Of a stretch of DNA of 64,000 bases, positions 1 to 8,114 are shown one piece after another. The position numbers were made by a program, and so were the translations under genes. The notes under the pieces were generated by a model. That model made no database searches, was not told where the DNA came from, and worked only from the letters and a program-made list of their open reading frames with translations. The DNA is from Bryobacteraceae bacterium (lineage in GTDB: Bacteria > Acidobacteriota > Terriglobia > Bryobacterales > Bryobacteraceae): contig JASHNT010000141.1 of the NCBI GenBank assembly GCA_030041495.1, positions 237,559-301,558 on the forward strand, written 5' to 3'. Numbering within the stretch: position 1 is the first letter of the stretch; every line of letters starts with the position of its first letter.

Positions 1-145
1 TGGCATCAAGGAACTTAGCTACCAGAGGATTGGTGGCTTCACTAGAATCGAAGGCCCACGTGGATCCGGCGAAAACAGTTGCCAGAATGGCCGATCCAAG
101 AATCAGTCCGCGTAGCCGCAATTCAAGCGTCCTCAGGCGAACCAC
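1..145 (-). CDS. N-terminal part of a secreted protein, runs off the left edge
   Basis: Reading leftward from a GTG at 145, an open frame continues to the window edge (48 codons). It begins VVRLRTLELRLRGLILGSA and continues with a hydrophobic stretch ending FAGSTWAF, which has the layout of a signal peptide: basic n-region, hydrophobic core, small residues before the likely cleavage site. A purine-rich GGAGAAG lies directly upstream, rather close to the start. It starts 17 bases after the comEC stop and could be co-transcribed with it. The rest of the protein is outside the window, so no family can be named. Confidence 0.5.
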   Translation of the reverse strand, partial: MVRLRTLELRLRGLILGSAILATVFAGSTWAFDSSEATNPLVAKFLDA

Positions 146-162
146 CTTCTCCGCCCCTAGAG

Positions 163-2718
163 CTAGTGTACCAAATCCGCCTGAAACGGGTACCAGGGAG
201 CCCGATCTACAGGATGCCACGCCATCTGGTCGAACCAGAGGTGTTGGCCGTCGGTTGAGACCGTCACCAAACCGTCAAGATCGGTTCGCAGGACGTCGGC
301 GTGCACGCCCGCCAGGCGCTTTAGAACCTCGGCGTTAGGGTGACCGAAGGAGTTCTCGTAACCCGCCGAAATGATCGCCACCGACGGCGATACGGAGTCC
401 AGGAAAGGCTGAATGCTGGAGGTCCGCGAGCCGTGATGGCCGACTTTCAGGACATCGGCATGGCCGGCCAAGTCCTCGGTCAGGAGGCGAGCCTCCATGG
501 GTCTCTCAAGGTCTCCGGTGAGGAGAAATGAGCGCGCGCCGTAGCTCACTCGGAACGCCAGCGAGTCGTTATTACCGAGTTTGGCCGCGAAGTAGTCCGG
601 GGGCGGCGAGACGATGGTGATCGTGGTTCCGGAGAAGGCGAACGGTGGCTCCGCGCGCAGTTCGCGCACGCGAATTCCGAGCCGCTCCGCTTGCTGCTCC
701 AGTGCAGCCGATGGATTCGCACCGACCCATAATTCCGTGGGGCGGAAGTTGTCGAGGATCGCCGGCAAGCCTCCGATGTGATCCTCGTGCGCATGCGTGG
801 CTACAACGACGTCAAGCCTCTTGATCCCGCGCGTCCAGAGATATGGCGAGACCACGTCTTCGCCGATGTTCAGGTTCGCTTTGCGTGTGCGTCCGAACTG
901 GAGCAGCCCTCCTCCATCCACCAGCATGCGAGCCCCTCCCGGAAACATCAGCAGCAGGCTGTCGCCCTGGCCCACGTCGATGGAAGTGAGCTCGAGCGTG
1001 CGCGGCTGCGCCTGGGGCGGCCAGGGATGCCAGATCAGCAGCGCGAACAGCACCAGCACGATCGCCATCGCCGGAGTCCAGATGATCTTGCGGCGCGCGG
1101 CTTCGTTTCGGCCCGCAGCCGCCGCTAGCGCGATCAGCGATACTGTGAGCACCGCGGCCAGCCACAAAGGTGGGTCGGGAACGCGCCAGGAAGGCTCCAG
1201 AGCGGCGTGCCATTCCGCGATCCGAGCCGACAGCTTCAACAGCCACCCGGCTAACGCCGCCAGCCAGCGCCAATTGCTAAAGATGGCCGCAAAACCCAGA
1301 GGCACCACCGCTTCCATGACAGGACAGATCAAGAGATTCGCTGTTAACCCAGTAAAAGACACGCGATGGAAATATTCGGCCATGGGCAGAGCCAGGCCGA
1401 TCTGAATCACCGTGGACAGGATGGCCATCTCCACGGCGAAGAATGCGAATCGCGCGCTCCACTCGGTAACCAGCTCGGCACCGCGCCGGGGCAACCGGGT
1501 CCACAACGTAATGGTTTCGGCGACCAGCCGCAGTTCGACTCGCAAGTGCGCCGCGTGGCGGTCCAGATGAACGTCGCGAGCCAGATCGCTGAGCGAGCGG
1601 ATGCCGCGTGCCAGCGGCACGATGCGCGGATCGAGGATCGGCGATGCCAGCGCGCCAATCGCAGCCACGGAGAGAAAGGAGAGTTGGAAGCTCGCGTCGA
1701 ACAGTGAATCGGGGTCCCATAGCGTGTAGAGCAGCGCTATCGCCGCCAGCAGATTCATGATCCGGGTGCGGCGGAACAGGAACCGGGCGGCCAGGAACAG
1801 GCTGAAACCCGCTGCCGCGCGCACCACCGGCGCCGAGAATCCGGAGACGAAAGCATACAGCCAAGCGGCTGCCGATGTCGCGCCAAGCGCTCCCAGCTCT
1901 GGAACACCACAGGCTCGCAGCAGAAACAGCAGCACTCCGGCGAGCACACTGACATGCACGCCGGAGATCACCAGTGCGTGAAACGTTCCCGTGCGGCGGA
2001 AATCTTCGGTCCACACCCGCTCTAGTCCCGAGGTCTCGCCGATCAGGATCGCCTCCATCATTGCTGTGGCGTACGGATCGCCCGAATAGAGCTTGTCGAG
2101 CCGTTCCAGTGCACCTGTGCGCAGCGCGTACACCATGGCCATGAATCTCGATCCGCAACGCCCGGGCAAAATCTTCGCCTGCGTTTCAGGCGTCATGGCG
2201 GCAGTCCAGAAAATGTTCTGCCGTGCGAGGTAGCTCACGTAATCGAAGCCGCCGGGGTTGTTGTAGTTGTGCGGACTGCGCACGCGAGCTTCTATTTCCA
2301 CGCGCTGCCCGTAAGCCAGTTTTTGCGGCGGCGCGGAATCGCCCGCGGCATTTTCGTCCAACGGCAGGCTGACCCGTGCCCGCGCACGCCAATCCAATTC
2401 CAGAGTGAACTGCTCCCGCCCGGGAGAGAACACGGTCGGCTCGACTACACAGCCGTCGAGCAAGACTGTCTCGCGAAACCCGGCATCGATTTGAGGTGGA
2501 GGAGGAGGGCGATGCAGCACGTAATCCAGCGTGCCGGCGAACACCAGCGCGCCGCCGATACAGGTCGCCCGCTGCCGGCGCGAGCCTCGCGCCAGGGTCG
2601 CCAACAACAGGAACGCCACGATCGGCCACCCGGCCTCGAAGGGCGTAAAAGACAACCACCGTCCGGCGAGCACGCCGGCAAAAACGGCGGCGAAGGGAAA
2701 AACCAGGGGATCGCGCAT
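163..2718 (-). CDS. comEC: ComEC/Rec2-family DNA uptake channel protein
   Basis: This 851-residue inner-membrane protein is a likely channel moving single-stranded DNA into the cytoplasm during natural transformation. The N-terminal third has membrane segments and a soluble OB-like region. The middle holds the Competence domain (GETSGLERVWTEDFRRTGTF, then the LVISGVHVSVLAGV helix). The C-terminal 250 residues are a metallo-beta-lactamase-like domain with ATHAHEDHIGGL, LLTGDLE and KVGHHGS. Domain order and length match full ComEC/Rec2. The start is an ATG at 2718. dprA, whose product protects incoming DNA, lies 9 kb away, so two competence genes occur in this window. Confidence in family is high; competence of the strain itself is inference. 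Confidence 0.95.
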   Translation of the reverse strand: MRDPLVFPFAAVFAGVLAGRWLSFTPFEAGWPIVAFLLLATLARGSRRQRATCIGGALVFAGTLDYVLHRPPPPPQIDAGFRETVLLDGCVVEPTVFSPGREQFTLELDWRARARVSLPLDENAAGDSAPPQKLAYGQRVEIEARVRSPHNYNNPGGFDYVSYLARQNIFWTAAMTPETQAKILPGRCGSRFMAMVYALRTGALERLDKLYSGDPYATAMMEAILIGETSGLERVWTEDFRRTGTFHALVISGVHVSVLAGVLLFLLRACGVPELGALGATSAAAWLYAFVSGFSAPVVRAAAGFSLFLAARFLFRRTRIMNLLAAIALLYTLWDPDSLFDASFQLSFLSVAAIGALASPILDPRIVPLARGIRSLSDLARDVHLDRHAAHLRVELRLVAETITLWTRLPRRGAELVTEWSARFAFFAVEMAILSTVIQIGLALPMAEYFHRVSFTGLTANLLICPVMEAVVPLGFAAIFSNWRWLAALAGWLLKLSARIAEWHAALEPSWRVPDPPLWLAAVLTVSLIALAAAAGRNEAARRKIIWTPAMAIVLVLFALLIWHPWPPQAQPRTLELTSIDVGQGDSLLLMFPGGARMLVDGGGLLQFGRTRKANLNIGEDVVSPYLWTRGIKRLDVVVATHAHEDHIGGLPAILDNFRPTELWVGANPSAALEQQAERLGIRVRELRAEPPFAFSGTTITIVSPPPDYFAAKLGNNDSLAFRVSYGARSFLLTGDLERPMEARLLTEDLAGHADVLKVGHHGSRTSSIQPFLDSVSPSVAIISAGYENSFGHPNAEVLKRLAGVHADVLRTDLDGLVTVSTDGQHLWFDQMAWHPVDRAPWYPFQADLVH

Positions 2719-2788
2719 GGCGCTACCCCCCTAGTTAAGATTTCAGCGGAAAATTCTCAGCCTAGCTTACTTCCAAGCCGGCTTACTC

Positions 2789-3979
2789 TTAAGCCCTCTT
2801 GCCGAAAATCCCAGACTCTTTCGTCGGAAGCCGGTCGATGGTCGCCCGCGAGATGCCGAAGTTGGTCTCCAGGATCGACACCGGATTCCCGCCCAGCCAG
2901 TTGCTTAGCGAAATCTCCTGATACACGCCGCTGTTGAACAGCACCAGGATTTCGGTCTCTTCGTTGCCGAGCTGCTCGATGTAGTGCCCGTATCCTTGTT
3001 TGATGAACGCCACCTGGCCGGGCCCGAACTCCTCTTCCTTGGCGCGTCCGTGCGAGCCGAAAATGCGCACCCGGGAGCGGCCCTTGACGTAGTACTGCCA
3101 CTCATCGGCGTGCGGGTGCCAATGCATCTCGCGCAGAGCGCCCGGCTGCAGCGTCATCTTCACCGCGGTGAGCGTGGTCTGCATCGGAAACTCGACCGAA
3201 GACACCACGTACTCCGAGCCGCCCGGATAAACGTGCGGCTTGACATGATCCAGCCGGTATTTGTGATTGCCTTGCGCCGGTTGAATATCGGCGTTGCGGA
3301 AGGGCTCTAGGTTCTGCGGCGGAACGCGCCCCGGACCGATATACAGCTCCTTTTTGGGGAAAGCTCCGAACGCGCTGGTGGGCAGGCCGAGGTTGCGGCT
3401 GAGGATTTCCGGCGGCGTGTTGTTGATCCAATCGGTCGCGCTGAAGGTGCCGAATTCGGAGAAGTGGCCGTTATCGAAAACCAGCAGGAAGTGGCACGGG
3501 CCGGGACCCAGGTTCTGCAGCACGTGGCCGTGCCCGCGCGGAAAATACCAGGTATCGCCGACGCCGAAATCGGCGATGTCGGCTTGACCCTCCGGCGTGA
3601 TCACGGTAGCCCGGCAGCGGCCTTCCAGCATGTAGGCCCACTCCGCGGCTAAGGAATGCCAATGCAACTCGCGAATCGCGCCAGGATCGAGACGCATCGA
3701 CACACCCGCGATGCTCTGCGAAACCGGAAACTCCTCGACCGTGGCTTCTTTGGCCGAGCCTCCGGGCCCGACCCAATGCGTCTGTTTTTCGAGATCGTAC
3801 TTGAACTCTTCGAGCGGCTCGACCTTCTTGCCTTCCTGCGCCGCCGCTTTCTGCGCCGGCAGACCGGTGAGCGCGGCTCCGCCGATCGCGGCCAATGAGG
3901 CCGCATTGAACACCCGGCGGCGGGTCCAGCCCTGCTGATTGGACGCTTCCTCGATGATCTCTTTTTGTTCGTCCGGCAT
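2789..3979 (-). CDS. oxdC: Tat-exported bicupin oxalate decarboxylase
   Basis: A 396-residue bicupin that should convert oxalate to formate and CO2 with manganese. The start at 3979 is chosen because AGGAGA precedes it and because a twin-arginine signal (WTRRRVFNAASLAAIGGAA) follows at about residue 18, so the enzyme is probably folded before export. Each cupin has its metal set: RELHWH with GHGHVLQ in the first, REMHWHPHADEW with GHYIEQ in the second. The Arg before each ELHWH/EMHWH matches the substrate-contact arginines of OxdC. The active-site lid reads FSEFGTF where the Bacillus enzyme has FSENSTF; the catalytic Glu is kept. The gene stands alone between comEC and transposon debris. The reading frame stays open upstream to 4285, but that part is transposase debris. 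Confidence 0.9.
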   Translation of the reverse strand: MPDEQKEIIEEASNQQGWTRRRVFNAASLAAIGGAALTGLPAQKAAAQEGKKVEPLEEFKYDLEKQTHWVGPGGSAKEATVEEFPVSQSIAGVSMRLDPGAIRELHWHSLAAEWAYMLEGRCRATVITPEGQADIADFGVGDTWYFPRGHGHVLQNLGPGPCHFLLVFDNGHFSEFGTFSATDWINNTPPEILSRNLGLPTSAFGAFPKKELYIGPGRVPPQNLEPFRNADIQPAQGNHKYRLDHVKPHVYPGGSEYVVSSVEFPMQTTLTAVKMTLQPGALREMHWHPHADEWQYYVKGRSRVRIFGSHGRAKEEEFGPGQVAFIKQGYGHYIEQLGNEETEILVLFNSGVYQEISLSNWLGGNPVSILETNFGISRATIDRLPTKESGIFGKRA

Positions 3980-4010
3980 TGGAATTCTCCTGAAAAGTAA
4001 GTATACAACT

Positions 4011-4069
4011 GTGGGGCAGACCCCTGGTCTTGTGGGGCGGACCCCTGGTCCGCGGGCGACCTCCTGGTC
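4011..4069. repeat. REP-type palindrome with a degenerate tandem copy
   Basis: A perfect 7-bp stem with a 3-base loop (GCGGACC CCT GGTCCGC) lies at 4037-4053. The unit GTGGGGC(A/G)GACCCCTGGTC occurs twice with a 21-base period, at 4011-4029 and 4032-4050. A third partial unit (GCGACCTCCTGGTC) follows to 4069. Such palindromes are the usual partners of REP-associated tyrosine transposases. This group sits right after the 3' end of a transposase remnant, which supports calling it a REP element. Confidence 0.75.
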
Positions 4070-4369
4070 ACCCAGCCTCCCTTTGAGCGCAGCCGGCACT
4101 AGACCGACGATACTCAGCCGCACGGCGAACCAGACCCGCGCGCACTGGATTTTCTTCGATGTAGTGGCGAATCCTCTCAAAGTCCCGCTGGTCACGCGTG
4201 AGGTGATCGTAGCTCTCCTCCTGCCAGAAGGGCTTTCCAGTGGATGCCAGCATCCCAGCATCGCATTGGCCAAGAATATCCTCAACCACCATGTCGGCCA
4301 AGCTGACTAACGCAGGTAGAAGGGACCGGTTCGGGCCTTGTCTAGAAGGCGGTCCAGTGCGCCGAAGAC
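4068..4369 (-). pseudogene. Remnant of a REP-associated tyrosine transposase (RAYT, Y1_Tnp)
   Basis: Two frames together spell a RAYT with its middle missing. The upstream piece (4307-4369) reads VFGALDRLLDKARTGPFYLR and hits a TAG. The downstream piece (4068-4301) reads LADMVVEDILG and then jumps to KPFWQEESYDHLTRDQ and HYIEENPVRAGLV, ending near EYRRSS, the family's typical C-terminus. The catalytic HxH (MPNHVH) region expected between the two is gone. So there is one frameshift, one stop and an internal deletion. It cannot make an active enzyme. The neighbouring REP palindrome is presumably its former substrate. Confidence 0.8.
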
Positions 4370-4489
4370 TTGTCCGGAAGCCAACCTACCCCCTCGAAAT
4401 GGCCGATGCGGAGGCAGACTGCCATGGAGACGCCAAGTCAGAAATACAGGAGGGAGCCGGCCGCAGAGCAAGGGGTCCGGCCACATCCA

Positions 4490-4545
4490 CTTCACTTGAC
4501 AAACTAGTGAAGAGGATGCATACTTCACTTGGATGTCTAGTGAAA
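4490..4545 (+). promoter_or_regulatory. padR promoter with two tandem inverted-repeat operators
   Basis: Two inverted repeats of identical geometry (7-9-7) are spaced 33 bases apart: CTTCACT/AGTGAAG at 4490-4512 and CTTCACT/AGTGAAA at 4523-4545. A -35 TTGACA (4496-4501) lies mostly in the spacer of the first, with a -10-like CATACT (4519-4524) 17 bases downstream. The second repeat covers the padR start codon (4533). A start site seven bases after the -10 would fall at about 4531, so the message may be almost leaderless; no Shine-Dalgarno sits at normal distance. Autorepression by the PadR encoded here is the natural reading. Confidence 0.7.
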
Positions 4546-4877
4546 TTGGAAAAATCGCCCTGTTGCAGGGCACTCTGGACCTGATCGTGCTCCGCACGCT
4601 CCAGAGCCTGGGACCGCAACATGCCTACGCGATCGCCACGCGGCTTGAGCAGGTCTCCAATGATTCGCTCCGCCTCAACCAGGGCACGCTATACCCGGCG
4701 CTGGTGCGGCTGGAGCAGCAGGGGCGTATAAAGGGAACCTGGGGCCGGACTGAATCCAGCCGCGAGGCGAAATTCTACGCCATCACCAATGCCGGCGAGC
4801 GGGCCCTCGCCGAAGAAACCCGGCGCTGGCGGAGGATGTCCGGGCTGGTGGAAAAGTTGCTCACCGAAGGAGCCTGA
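4533..4877 (+). CDS. PadR-family transcriptional regulator
   Basis: A 114-residue winged-helix repressor of the short PadR class. It shows the family pattern: GTLDLIVLRTL, the HAYAIATRLE helix, LNQGTLYPALVRLEQQG (recognition helix) and a wing ending YAITNAGERAL. It ends 3 bases before the permease gene, a pairing typical of Acidobacteriota, where PadR regulators precede ADOP permeases. Tandem inverted repeats over its own promoter and start codon suggest autoregulation. The inducing ligand is unknown. Confidence 0.93.
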   Translation: MSSEIGKIALLQGTLDLIVLRTLQSLGPQHAYAIATRLEQVSNDSLRLNQGTLYPALVRLEQQGRIKGTWGRTESSREAKFYAITNAGERALAEETRRWRRMSGLVEKLLTEGA

Positions 4878-4880
4878 ACC

Positions 4881-6581
4881 GTGCGGCGCGCCTGGGCACG
4901 ATTCCTAAATCTCTTCCGGCTGAATCATGCCGAGCAGGAAATGTCGCGCGAAATCGACGCACATCTGGCGCTGCTCCAGGAAAATTTCGAGCAGCGCGGC
5001 ATGTCGCCCGAAGAGGCCGCGCTCGCGGCTCGACGCGCTTTCCGTGAGCATGGGGGCATCGAGCAGGTCAAGGAGCTGCATCGCGAGACGCGCTCCTTTG
5101 TGTGGATCGAGCAGTTCTTCAAAGACCTGCGCTACGGCTGGACCAATCTGCGCCGCAATCCTGGCTTCACATTGACCGCGGTGATCGCGCTGGCCTTGGG
5201 TATCGGAACCAACGCAACTGTTTTCGGCATCTACAACGCCATCGCGCTCAAGCAGCTTCCCGTGGCCGATCCAGACCGGGTTGTGCGCCTGGAACGCTGG
5301 TTCGTCAGCGGCTCCCGCGGAAACATTCAATACAACTTCGCCTATCCCGAGTACGAATACCTGCGCGATCAGCACAGCGTGTTCTCCTCGGTCGTCGCCG
5401 CGGTGTCCGGCGTGCAGGTGTTCTCGGAAATCGGCGAGACCGACGCACCGGCGACCGGCTACGCCGTCTCCGCGAACTATTTCCGCGACCTGGGCGTGAA
5501 GCCGCTGCTGGGCCGGACGTTTCTCGCCGACGAGGATCGCGTTCCCGGAGCGAACCCGGTGGTGGTGCTCGATTATCGCTTCTGGCAGGCGAAATATCAT
5601 GGCGACGCCCGCGCGCTGGGCCAAAGCATCAAGTTGAACGGCGTCGCCTACACCATCGTCGGCGTGGCCCCGCGCGAATTTACCGGCACGGAGGCGTACT
5701 TTCCCACCGCCTACGACTTCTTTGCACCGATCTCGATGCTGGATCAGCTCGACCCGACGTTCGGTCCGGCTGTAGATCCGGGTTGGCGCGGCAAGTGGCG
5801 CGATTCCTCGGGCCGCCCGGGCATGGAATTGCTCGCGCGCCTGAAGCCGGGAGTTTCGCGCTCGCAAGCGCAGGCTGCGGCCGATCTGGCGCTGCGGCGA
5901 TATCTGGCCGGCCAGAAGGAAATTGACCGCACAACCGCGCTCGCTCTTCAGAAGGCGAATTATTTCGGATCCACGGATGACTGGCGAGTGCAAGTGTCGG
6001 TTGCGGGAGTGCTGCTAGTGGTCAGCCTGGTTCTGCTGGTGGCTTGCGCCAACGTCGCCAACATGCTGCTGGCGACGGGCATCGCGCGGCAGCGTGAAAT
6101 CGGCATCCGGCTGGCCCTCGGCGCGGGCCGCGGACGCGTGGTGCGCCAGTTGTTGACCGAAAGCCTGCTGCTGTCGCTGATCGCCGGAGCCGCGGGCATG
6201 CTTCTCTCGGTCTGGGCAGGGCGCGTGGTGTGGGTCGCGTTGATCAACGTCATTCAAGGCTTCCACGTCACGATGATCGACCTGGATTTGAGCCTCGACG
6301 TCCACGCTTTGCTGTACGGCCTCGCTCTGAGCCTTCTGACCGGACTCCTGTTCGGACTGACTCCGGCGCTGCAGGCCACGCGCTTCGGCCTGCTCACGGC
6401 AATCAAGCAGGATACGCCGGATTCGCGGCCCGGACGCTCCAGGCTGAGAGGCCTGTTGCTGGGAACCCAGGTAACCGTATCGGTAGTCCTGCTGGTGCTG
6501 GGCTTGGCCGTAGCGGGAACGGCCTCTAGTTCGCTCAAGGACGATCCGGGTTATGATGCGCGGACACCTACGCGGTTATGA
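4881..6581 (+). CDS. ADOP-type MacB/FtsX permease, first half (split gene)
   Basis: This GTG-initiated frame encodes 566 residues of an Acidobacterial duplicated orphan permease. It has the amphipathic N-terminal region (DAHLALLQENFEQRGMSPEE), then LRRNPGFTLTAVIALALGIG (first membrane helix), a periplasmic MacB-like domain (about 125-340) and an FtsX domain with ANMLLATGIARQREIGIRLA. A membrane helix of the second half begins (LLLGTQVTVSVVLLVLGLAV), but the frame is lost after LKDDPGYDAR and stops at 6579-6581. Intact ADOPs are about 800-900 residues, so this is the first part of one protein. Its stop overlaps the next start as ATGA. Such permeases lack their own ATPase and are presumed to work with a separate one. 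Confidence 0.88.
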   Translation: MRRAWARFLNLFRLNHAEQEMSREIDAHLALLQENFEQRGMSPEEAALAARRAFREHGGIEQVKELHRETRSFVWIEQFFKDLRYGWTNLRRNPGFTLTAVIALALGIGTNATVFGIYNAIALKQLPVADPDRVVRLERWFVSGSRGNIQYNFAYPEYEYLRDQHSVFSSVVAAVSGVQVFSEIGETDAPATGYAVSANYFRDLGVKPLLGRTFLADEDRVPGANPVVVLDYRFWQAKYHGDARALGQSIKLNGVAYTIVGVAPREFTGTEAYFPTAYDFFAPISMLDQLDPTFGPAVDPGWRGKWRDSSGRPGMELLARLKPGVSRSQAQAAADLALRRYLAGQKEIDRTTALALQKANYFGSTDDWRVQVSVAGVLLVVSLVLLVACANVANMLLATGIARQREIGIRLALGAGRGRVVRQLLTESLLLSLIAGAAGMLLSVWAGRVVWVALINVIQGFHVTMIDLDLSLDVHALLYGLALSLLTGLLFGLTPALQATRFGLLTAIKQDTPDSRPGRSRLRGLLLGTQVTVSVVLLVLGLAVAGTASSSLKDDPGYDARTPTRL

Positions 6582-7579
6582 TGAACGCTCGTCCCGATCA
6601 AGCCCTGGCGCTGCGTGAGCGGCTCGAAAACCTGCCGGAACTGGCCGGCACGGCTATCGGACGCGTGCCCTTCAATGGCACGCAGACCGTGCCCGCCAAG
6701 ATCGGCAAGCTGCAGATCCCGACGCTAATAACCCCCTCCTCCGACGGATTCCTGGAAACCCTTGGAATCCCTCTGCTGCGCGGACGCAGCTACACCCGCG
6801 AAGAGGCCAAGCGGAACACGCGCACCGCGGTAGTGAGTGAGTCCACGGCCAGGCAGTTTTGGCCGGGCCAGGACCCGCTCGGCAAAATCATCTCCTTCGA
6901 TCTCGACTTTCACAACCAGTTCACGGATTTCGAAGTGATCGGCGTGGCCAAAGACGCGCGCTTCGTGAGCATTTCGGAGGTCGACCCGTTGCACGTATAT
7001 CTGCCCGCTGCGGAGGTTCCGAATTCAGGAAAACTCGCGTTCCGCGTGCGGGGGGATCGCAATGCCGCTCTGGCAGCGGTCCGCTCCGCGGTGGGATCGA
7101 TGGATTCGAGCCTCCTTCCGAGCCTCGATATGGTCAGCCTGGACAGCTTCGTCTCCGCCGAGCGCAGTCTCTACCGCGTGCTGCTCTCGGTTTCTGGGAT
7201 TCTCGCCGTACTGGCGGTAATCCTCGCGGGAGTCGGAGTGTACGGAGTGATGGCCTTCCTGGTCAGCCAGCAAACTCGCGAAATTGGAATCCGTGTAGCG
7301 CTGGGCGCGACGGCGCGAAGCGTGCTGAAAACCATCGTGGCTCGCGGCCTGCGGCCGGTGTTTATCGGGATGGCCGTCGGATTCGCGCTTGGTGCGGCCG
7401 CCAATGTGATCGAGCAAGCTACCGAGCCGAGCCGCGTCTCGCTGCTGCTTGCCGTTTTCGGCGATGTGGCTATCTACGCCTGCCTTGCGTTCATGCTGGC
7501 GATCGCCGTCCTGGCGAGCGTCATCCCGGCGCGGCGGGCTCTGCGCGTCGATCCGGCGGTCGCCCTGCGGCATGAGTGA
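6578..7579 (+). CDS. ADOP-type MacB/FtsX permease, second half (split gene)
   Basis: These 333 residues supply what the upstream frame lacks: the second periplasmic domain (FLETLGIPLLRGRSYTREEA, ESTARQFWPGQDPLGK, GVAKDARFVSI) and the second FtsX domain with three membrane helices, the QQTREIGIRVALGAT signature and the terminal IPARRALRVDPAVALRHE. The shift lies between about 6555 and 6580; roughly ten residues also seem to be missing relative to the family. The ATGATGA junction would permit termination-reinitiation, so a two-chain permease is possible, but a frameshift mutation or sequencing error is simpler. Confidence 0.85.
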   Translation: MMNARPDQALALRERLENLPELAGTAIGRVPFNGTQTVPAKIGKLQIPTLITPSSDGFLETLGIPLLRGRSYTREEAKRNTRTAVVSESTARQFWPGQDPLGKIISFDLDFHNQFTDFEVIGVAKDARFVSISEVDPLHVYLPAAEVPNSGKLAFRVRGDRNAALAAVRSAVGSMDSSLLPSLDMVSLDSFVSAERSLYRVLLSVSGILAVLAVILAGVGVYGVMAFLVSQQTREIGIRVALGATARSVLKTIVARGLRPVFIGMAVGFALGAAANVIEQATEPSRVSLLLAVFGDVAIYACLAFMLAIAVLASVIPARRALRVDPAVALRHE

Positions 7580-7633
7580 AACTGCAAAACCTTTGGCCGC
7601 GAATGCACGCGAATCAAAGCCTGCGCCTCACTC

Positions 7634-7846
7634 TCACAAATCTTCCGGGCGTAGTCCTGTGCTCTTGGCAATTTCGGCGAGCATAACGGAGCCGATTTCT
7701 TCGCGGTCGTCCCAGGCAAACCGGTATTGCGGCCAACCGTCGCGGCGCAGCGTTCGATGGGAACCCGAGGTCCGTACAATACGCCAGCCGATGCGTTGAG
7801 GAGCGGTGAGAACTCGCCGTGCCTTCGTGGCAGGCCATCGGCTCAC
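7634..7846 (-). CDS. hicA: HicA-type mRNA interferase toxin
   Basis: A 70-residue small basic protein with the HicA core: a helix followed by GWRIVRTSGSHRTLRRDGW, where the His of GSH is the catalytic residue of the double-stranded-RNA-binding-like fold. A C-terminal helix follows (GSVMLAEIAKSTGLRPEDL). HicA cleaves mRNA in a translation-independent way in characterised systems. It starts with GTG at 7846, overlapping the stop of hicB as GTGA, so the pair is translationally coupled with the antitoxin first. The length is normal and nothing is missing, so the toxin looks functional. Confidence 0.82.
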   Translation of the reverse strand: MSRWPATKARRVLTAPQRIGWRIVRTSGSHRTLRRDGWPQYRFAWDDREEIGSVMLAEIAKSTGLRPEDL

Positions 7847-8052
7847 GCCGCGATGGAAAAGCGCAGAATGTCAGCAGGTGGTTTCATCTCGCCGTGCTCG
7901 ATCTCTTCCGCGATGACGCGAAGCGCGAGCGCCTTCGCCTTGTTGGTCGCCTCTTCGGGCGTCGCACGGTAAACACTCACGCCAGGCAGTTCGGGAACGT
8001 CGCCAATCCAGCGGCCATCCGTTTCCCGAAGCAGGCGGATAGTGAGTTGCAT
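7843..8052 (-). CDS. hicB: HicB-type antitoxin, short form
   Basis: A 69-residue protein with the HicB partial RNase H-like fold: a first strand followed by DGRWIGDVPELPGVSVYRATP, then EEATNKAKALALRVIAEEIEHGE. No DNA-binding domain is fused at the C-terminus, so it is the minimal form and autoregulation may need the HicAB complex. It is the first gene of the pair and overlaps hicA by 4 bases. Putting the antitoxin first fits the need for early antitoxin supply. Confidence 0.85.
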   Translation of the reverse strand: MQLTIRLLRETDGRWIGDVPELPGVSVYRATPEEATNKAKALALRVIAEEIEHGEMKPPADILRFSIAA

Positions 8053-8114
8053 ACCCCTCTATCCTAACTCGGCCGGGAGCGGGTGCCTCATCTGGTCCCT
8101 GACATCATCGAGCC

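Noticed and set aside
3980..4285. Extension of the oxalate decarboxylase frame upstream of 3979
   Set aside because: The extra residues come from reading the REP and transposase remnants in the wrong frame; a good RBS and Tat signal fix the start at 3979.
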